Assembly: GCA_028718465.1 (NCBI GenBank)
Contig: JAQULX010000077.1
Location: 1 to 9,716, forward strand
DNA from: Dehalococcoidales bacterium
GTDB taxonomy: Bacteria; Chloroflexota; Dehalococcoidia; Dehalococcoidales; UBA3254
DNA: 9,716 bases
Direction: 5' to 3'
In this document: in pieces, positions 6,839 through 9,716 of the stretch
Layout of the letters: every line of letters starts with the position of its first letter
How positions within the stretch are numbered: the first letter of the stretch is position 1
Made by a program: the position numbers and the translations under genes
The notes under the pieces: model-generated
Seen by the model: the letters and a program-made list of their open reading frames with translations, nothing else
The model's database searches: none
What the model was told of the DNA's origin: nothing

Positions 6839-7243
6839 TTACCGGCTGCATTCCCGGCCTTTGCCTTCATTACCCTTCCCTTGTCCCATGCCGAAATGGC
6901 CGGAAACGTTAGGTTGTGAACCGGCCTGATACTTGCCGATTTTATAGTCCTGAATAATATCCTTTATCTTGCCGGAAACTCCGGTGACAACCTTGATGCC
7001 GGCTGCCGATAAGACCTGGTAAGCGTTCGGCCCGCAGTTGCCGGTCAGCACTGCCTCTACCCCTCTGGCGGCAATAGATTGAGCAGCGGCGATGCCGGCT
7101 CCTCCGGAGGCTGCGTTAGAATTTTCGGAAGCCTCAAATTGCAGGGTTTCCGGATCAACATAGACGAAGTACGGGCACCTGCCAAAACGGGGATCGACCA
7201 TGGCTTCCAGGGTAGTCCCGGCAGAAGAGATCGCAATTTTCAT
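6839..7243 (-). CDS. NifX/NifB-domain dinitrogenase cofactor-type protein (MTH1175/orange-protein family)
   Basis: The protein has 134 residues from ATG 7241-7243, with GGAGAT 5 bases upstream and a 4-base ATGA overlap with the preceding gene. It opens with MKIAISSAG and carries VDPRFGRCPYFVY (16-28), ASGGAGIAAAQ (45-55) and VLTGNCGPNAY (65-75), the hallmarks of the NifX/NifB C-terminal-like fold that binds Fe-Mo-type cofactor precursors. Family members include archaeal MTH1175 and the orange protein of Desulfovibrio, which holds a Mo/Cu sulfide cluster. After residue 110 there is a Gly/Lys-rich tail with one cysteine (C132) that is not part of the core fold. No nitrogenase genes are in the window, so a carrier role for a Mo- or Fe-containing cluster outside nitrogen fixation is more likely than nitrogenase maturation. 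Confidence 0.9.
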   Translation of the reverse strand: MKIAISSAGTTLEAMVDPRFGRCPYFVYVDPETLQFEASENSNAASGGAGIAAAQSIAARGVEAVLTGNCGPNAYQVLSAAGIKVVTGVSGKIKDIIQDYKIGKYQAGSQPNVSGHFGMGQGKGNEGKGRECSR

Positions 7244-7443
7244 CTTTTATCTCCATTTGCCACTGTTTCTAATTTCCTGACCCTGGTCTTTACCTGCCGC
7301 AGTTGCTCTCTCAAGACTTTTTCCTGATTCTTCAGGTAAGCGAGTTCTTCCTCCGTGGTGTTCAGAGGAATGATGCAATAACCGCTGCCGCAGCCTGTCA
7401 GCGGCCCTTTCCCCCTGGGCCCCGTTCCATCCTTATCAGGCAT
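7240..7443 (-). CDS. DUF5320-like small protein, DGTGP head plus coiled coil
   Basis: This encodes 67 residues. ATG 7441-7443 overlaps the preceding TAA by one base, with AAGGAGG about 9 bases upstream. The head MPDKDGTGPR...GPLTGCGSGYC contains two cysteines (C18, C23). The second half, about residues 29-62, is a predicted coiled coil with regular Leu/Val spacing (EEELAYLKNQ, LREQLRQVK). This is the DUF5320 architecture, common beside NifX-like proteins in anaerobes. The function is unknown; the coiled coil suggests oligomerisation with the similar protein encoded immediately upstream, and the cysteines could bind metal. Confidence 0.8.
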   Translation of the reverse strand: MPDKDGTGPRGKGPLTGCGSGYCIIPLNTTEEELAYLKNQEKVLREQLRQVKTRVRKLETVANGDKR

Positions 7444-7760
7444 TATTGGCTGCCTCCTTGATTTCTTATTTCCAGGTCACGCACCCTGGAATTGATCCTC
7501 TCCAGATCACCTTTGACTGCCTGTGCCTGTCGTTTCAGATAATCCAGCTCTTCTTCTCGTGTCATCGCTGCCGCAGACGCTGCAGCCGCTGGTGTAGTGT
7601 CAGCCGTTGCCGGATTCCTTGTGAAGTAAGCGCATCGCGGTTGGCCGCCTCGACCTCTTCCCACATAAGGCCAGGGTGGAGAGCTTCCTCTAAACCCAAA
7701 ACCCTGGCCACCTCCAGCGCCACCTCCGGCGCCTCTGCCTTTACCAAATCCTCCGTACAT
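7443..7760 (-). CDS. Glycine-rich DUF5320-like protein with C-terminal coiled coil
   Basis: This encodes 105 residues. ATG 7758-7760 (MYGGFGKGRG) is chosen because GAGGAGG lies 6 bases upstream; a longer frame to 7808 lacks this site. Residues 1-40 are almost all Gly, Arg, Phe and aromatic residues; there is one cysteine (C43). An Ala/Thr-rich linker follows (51-66), then a coiled coil (about 67-99: TREEELDYLKRQ, AVKGDLERINSRVRDLE). The coiled coil matches that of the next protein in pattern, so the two may pair. No signal peptide or membrane segment is seen. The Gly/Arg/Pro-rich head is unusual and may be disordered. Confidence 0.75.
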   Translation of the reverse strand: MYGGFGKGRGAGGGAGGGQGFGFRGSSPPWPYVGRGRGGQPRCAYFTRNPATADTTPAAAASAAAMTREEELDYLKRQAQAVKGDLERINSRVRDLEIRNQGGSQ

Positions 7761-7842
7761 CTCATACCTCCTCGTAATGTTACCTTGTTCAAATGTGTTC
7801 GGAATCATAATATTTAGCGCTTAATTGTTTAATTTCACCCAT

Positions 7843-8586
7843 TTAACCTGGTTTATCAGCAGTCATTATTAGCTTTAGAATGCCCCTGATTTGCCGGTAA
7901 GTTGATCCCTGGCTAACACAGTTTATCGCCATCTCCGGATCAATGACTTTGGTGCCGCAAATAGCATCGATACCGTAATCGAAAAGGATCGGGGATAAGG
8001 GGGCCGAATCTCCCAGTATCATTACATAAGCTTCAGGACTGCACAGCTCCAGGAGATGTTCAATAGTGTGATTGGTAATGGCAGTGCCCGTGATGCCGAC
8101 CACGTCTGCCATGGGGACATAAGTTTCACTCTGGTCTGCGGTCAGGTCCCCTACCCGGGGATTCTTTTCAATTACCCACAATTTTTCGGCTATACCCTGT
8201 AATTTTGGGATAAACGGGAAATGGCCGATGATGGCGATTTTCTTGCCTGTTCCTTTTGCGACAAGCAAATCAGCGGCATTCAAATTGAAGCAGTGTGATT
8301 CATCCACCCGGAGCAGCGAATTGATAGTGGCTATGCCGATTGCCGCCTCTAACAGCGATTCCGAGTAAGCCAATCCAGCCAGATCCCCGGCTCCTTTATT
8401 CAGCAGATATCCACCATCTTTGACCAGGGGATCTCCTTCATGATGCTGCTTTAAAGCTTCCTGAGGCAAGGTGGCAGCCAGCCCGCAGCTGCGGGTTAAG
8501 ACCGCAGTATGAAAAAGTCCCATCCGGATATCTCTGATTCCGGTCTGCATATCCAGAGTTGATAGTAAATCATCTAAAATTTTCAT
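7843..8586 (-). CDS. DUF364/DUF4213 putative heavy-metal chelatase-like protein
   Basis: The protein has 247 residues from ATG 8584-8586. An N-terminal DUF4213-like part (about 1-100) is followed by a Rossmann-like DUF364 part with KIAIIGHFPFIP (116-127), VVGITGTAITNHTIEHLL (162-179) and VMILGDSAPLSP (188-199). These motifs are typical of DUF364, which is structurally related to metal chelatases and often sits near molybdenum or metal uptake genes. No reaction is established for the family. It follows the DUF134 gene by 39 bases and precedes the glycine-rich gene by 82 bases, so it is probably in the same operon. Its Shine-Dalgarno (GAGAGG) is rather far from the ATG (11 bases), which may mean lower translation. 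Confidence 0.85.
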   Translation of the reverse strand: MKILDDLLSTLDMQTGIRDIRMGLFHTAVLTRSCGLAATLPQEALKQHHEGDPLVKDGGYLLNKGAGDLAGLAYSESLLEAAIGIATINSLLRVDESHCFNLNAADLLVAKGTGKKIAIIGHFPFIPKLQGIAEKLWVIEKNPRVGDLTADQSETYVPMADVVGITGTAITNHTIEHLLELCSPEAYVMILGDSAPLSPILFDYGIDAICGTKVIDPEMAINCVSQGSTYRQIRGILKLIMTADKPG

Positions 8587-8625
8587 TGCCAGAGAAACCT
8601 CTCAATATATTTACTCTCACCGGTA

Positions 8626-9090
8626 TCAGCTATTTGATCTTCCGTGAGACCGTCTTCCGTATCCGCCTCCTTTATGGGTCGGAATGACCGGGGTGAACTC
8701 CGAGGCTCCACAGGTAGGGCAAGCCTGAGGTTCGTCCTTGATCAACTCTTCGAAAAAAGCATTCCATTCATGATTATTCCGGCAGCGGAACCGGCGTACT
8801 GCCATTTCAAAATTGCCCCCCTCGATCCTGATCGCCTTGCCCTGAATCAAGGCTTCAGCTAATTTCTTCCGGGCTGCATCCAGGATTCTCACAAAGGTGG
8901 TCCGGGAGACATTCATTTTTTCGGCGCATTGCTCTTGCTCCAGGTCTTCAATATCCTTAAGGCGGAGAGCTTCTATTTCTTCAACCGTCAGGCAATTTTC
9001 TTCCAGTTCTCTGAGCGGAATCCCGGCCGGTTTGAAATAGGTGACTGAAGGTATGTAGCTTACTCTCCGGCACTGAGTTCGTCTTCCCAT
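8626..9090 (-). CDS. DUF134 family DNA-binding regulator with zinc-ribbon tail
   Basis: The protein has 154 residues from ATG 9088-9090, with AGAGGG upstream. It has the CRR motif (7-9), YFKPAGIPLRELE (18-30) and a sigma-70 region 4-like helix-turn-helix with ALRLKDIEDLEQ (41-52) and EKMNVSRTTFVRIL (57-70), as in all DUF134 proteins. A short C-terminal domain follows with C103, H107, C124-x2-C127, a likely zinc or Fe-S ribbon that could sense metal or redox state, and then a Gly/Arg/Ser tail. It is encoded first in the gene set that contains the ORP-like module and is the probable regulator of that set. A CATATG-centred dyad (9145-9158) lies in its own promoter region. Confidence 0.92.
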   Translation of the reverse strand: MGRRTQCRRVSYIPSVTYFKPAGIPLRELEENCLTVEEIEALRLKDIEDLEQEQCAEKMNVSRTTFVRILDAARKKLAEALIQGKAIRIEGGNFEMAVRRFRCRNNHEWNAFFEELIKDEPQACPTCGASEFTPVIPTHKGGGYGRRSHGRSNS

Positions 9091-9144
9091 GTTGTTTCCC
9101 TCTTTTTATTTTTGAATATTTGTCTATTAACTGATGCCATATTA

Positions 9145-9158
9145 TGAACATATGACCA
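9145..9158. promoter_or_regulatory. CATATG-centred operator upstream of full-length DUF134 gene
   Basis: The plus strand reads TGAACATATGACCA, symmetric at 10 of 14 positions. It matches the perfect palindrome at 274-287 in the core and in the flank ATTATGA on one side and CAC on the other. It lies downstream of the predicted -10 (9166-9171), at 40 bases from the -35 box, against 39 in the paralogous promoter. A site for DUF134 autoregulation is inferred. Confidence 0.6.
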
Positions 9159-9165
9159 CAATTCA

Positions 9166-9194
9166 AGATTAATACATCGATAAACGTTTGTCAA
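9166..9194 (-). promoter_or_regulatory. Promoter of full-length DUF134 operon
   Basis: On the minus strand TTGACA (9189-9194) is followed after 17 bases by TAATCT (9166-9171). The -35 region TTGACAAAC is identical to that of the other DUF134 gene. An alternative pair, TTGAAT then TAATAT with 16 bases between, lies slightly downstream and would put the operator inside the spacer. Confidence 0.5.
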
Positions 9195-9271
9195 GAGGCA
9201 CTTTTCGCCAAGAATAATTTTTACCGGGTGAACCTGAACTATTTAAGGTAGAAAACCGAAAAGTTTTCAGG

Positions 9272-9300
9272 TTGACAATGAAATTTTGTTGTGGTATTTT
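9272..9300 (+). promoter_or_regulatory. Promoter of molybdenum hydroxylase gene
   Basis: A perfect -35 TTGACA (9272-9277) is followed after 17 bases by TATTTT (9295-9300, four of six). Transcription would start near 9307, giving an untranslated leader of about 109 bases. An 8-bp inverted repeat (9231-9238 with 9266-9273) overlaps the -35 box and may be part of a binding site. Confidence 0.6.
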
Positions 9301-9306
9301 TTAGCC

Positions 9307-9329
9307 ATGTATTACCAATAGTAATACAT
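9307..9329. promoter_or_regulatory. Perfect 9-bp dyad at transcription start
   Basis: ATGTATTAC and GTAATACAT are exact reverse complements separated by CAATA. The element begins at the predicted transcription start of the plus-strand gene. It could be an operator for a dimeric repressor or a stabilising hairpin at the 5' end of the mRNA. It is unrelated in sequence to the CATATG sites, so a different regulator is likely. Confidence 0.5.
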
Positions 9330-9415
9330 ATTCCACACGATATATTACCCGGTGCACAGTTCCAGGCCTGCCCGTCCCATCTGGATAATTCGAGCTATTT
9401 GAAAGGAGGAGAGAT

Positions 9416-9716
9416 GTGAAAAAGGTAACCCTGACCGTAAATGGCGTTAAACGCCAAATTGATGCCGCTCCCGACCTGGTCCTCATAGATTACCTTCGCC
9501 AGGACCTTCGACTTACCGGCACCAAACAGTCCTGCGACCGTAAAGGTCAATGCGGCGCCTGTACCGTCATTGTGAACGGCAAATCAGTGCGCTCCTGCCT
9601 CCAGAAGGTCGAAAAACTGGAAGGCGCCGATGTCATTACCGTTGAAGGCCTGGGTACCCCTGAAAATCCGCATCTTATTCAGGAGGCTTTTGTCCTTTCG
9701 GGGGCTATTCAGTGCG
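9416..9716 (+). CDS. [2Fe-2S] domain of molybdopterin hydroxylase (xanthine dehydrogenase/aldehyde oxidoreductase family), partial
   Basis: Only the first 100 residues are visible; the gene runs off the right edge. Translation starts at GTG 9416-9418 (MKKVTLTVNG), preceded by AAGGAGGA with 5 bases between; the overlapping ATG one base earlier would meet TGA at once. The plant-type ferredoxin cluster is C40-x5-C46-x2-C49 with C61, in the form SCDRKGQCGACTV. VITVEGLGTPENPH (73-86) and GAIQC (96-100) lead into the second [2Fe-2S] domain. The sequence resembles the N-terminus of Desulfovibrio gigas aldehyde oxidoreductase (Mop), in which the Fe-S domains are fused to the molybdenum domain, but a separate small subunit is equally possible from what is seen. 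The enzyme would pass electrons from substrate hydroxylation at the Mo site. Confidence 0.9.
   Translation, partial: MKKVTLTVNGVKRQIDAAPDLVLIDYLRQDLRLTGTKQSCDRKGQCGACTVIVNGKSVRSCLQKVEKLEGADVITVEGLGTPENPHLIQEAFVLSGAIQC

Larger units (their letters stand above)
9091..9415. promoter_or_regulatory. Divergent regulatory region between DUF134 gene and molybdo-hydroxylase gene
   Basis: The only gene-free stretch above 300 bases in the window. It holds the minus-strand promoter and operator of the DUF134 gene (9145-9194), a plus-strand promoter (9272-9300), an imperfect stem of 8-bp arms (9231-9238 and 9266-9273) that overlaps its -35 box, a perfect 9-bp dyad at its expected start (9307-9329), and an untranslated leader of about 110 bases. 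I see no further gene in it. Confidence 0.7.

Noticed and set aside
6839..7243. True nitrogenase cofactor protein NifX
   Set aside because: No nif structural or assembly genes are in the window, and the neighbours fit the stand-alone MTH1175/orange-protein type.
7562..7792. Alternative minus-strand frame of 76 codons over the glycine-rich gene
   Set aside because: It lacks a ribosome binding site and overlaps a frame with a strong one and a DUF5320-like coiled coil.
9301..9486. Minus-strand open frame of 61 codons
   Set aside because: It is antisense to the start of the Mo-hydroxylase gene and its promoter leader and has no support.

Overview
The window reads as part of a chromosome from a strictly anaerobic Firmicute, most likely of the Desulfotomaculum/Pelotomaculum/Moorella type. 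This is inferred from strong AGGAGG-type ribosome binding sites, moderate GC, and a gene set of ferredoxin-fused MinD ATPases, a minimal SufB/SufC pair, DUF134 regulators, DUF5320-like small proteins and a molybdenum hydroxylase. I could not confirm the species. Almost every gene is on the minus strand. Only the partial gene at the right edge is on plus.

Reading in transcription order from right to left, the first block (9090 to 4892) starts with a DUF134 DNA-binding regulator and continues with a DUF364/DUF4213 protein, a glycine-rich coiled-coil protein, a DUF5320-like protein, a NifX/NifB-type cluster-binding protein, a small zinc-ribbon protein and two MinD/Mrp-type ATPases, each carrying two 4Fe-4S motifs. 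From 7760 to 4892 the genes overlap or nearly touch, so they are very probably cotranscribed. The set resembles the orange-protein (ORP) gene cluster of Desulfovibrio (two MinD ATPases plus a NifX-like protein that carries a Mo/Cu cluster), but with a DUF134 regulator in place of a sigma-54 activator.

The second block (4857 to 475) opens with a strongly folded leader of about 165 nt. It continues with a DUF1847 cysteine-rich protein, an SmsC/SufC ATPase, an SmsB/SufB scaffold, a COG1237 metallo-beta-lactamase-fold hydrolase, a 31-residue membrane peptide and a double zinc-ribbon protein. SmsC and SmsB match the SUF-like minimal Fe-S assembly system found in anaerobes.

At the left edge is the N-terminus of a second DUF134 regulator, about 62 percent identical to the first over 85 residues. 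Its promoter carries the same palindromic CATATG-centred element just downstream of the -10. The two regulators therefore bracket the locus and probably read the same operator. At the right edge, divergent from the first regulator, is the start of a [2Fe-2S] molybdopterin hydroxylase gene with its own promoter and a perfect 9-bp dyad at the expected transcription start.

Taken together, the window looks like a metal and iron-sulfur cluster assembly locus: a minimal SUF system, an ORP-like heterometal or Fe-S carrier module with ATPases, small metal-binding proteins and dedicated regulators, next to a Mo/Fe-S enzyme that could be a client. Most non-coding gaps are short. The only stretch over 300 bases without a gene is 9091-9415, which holds two divergent promoters and their dyads.
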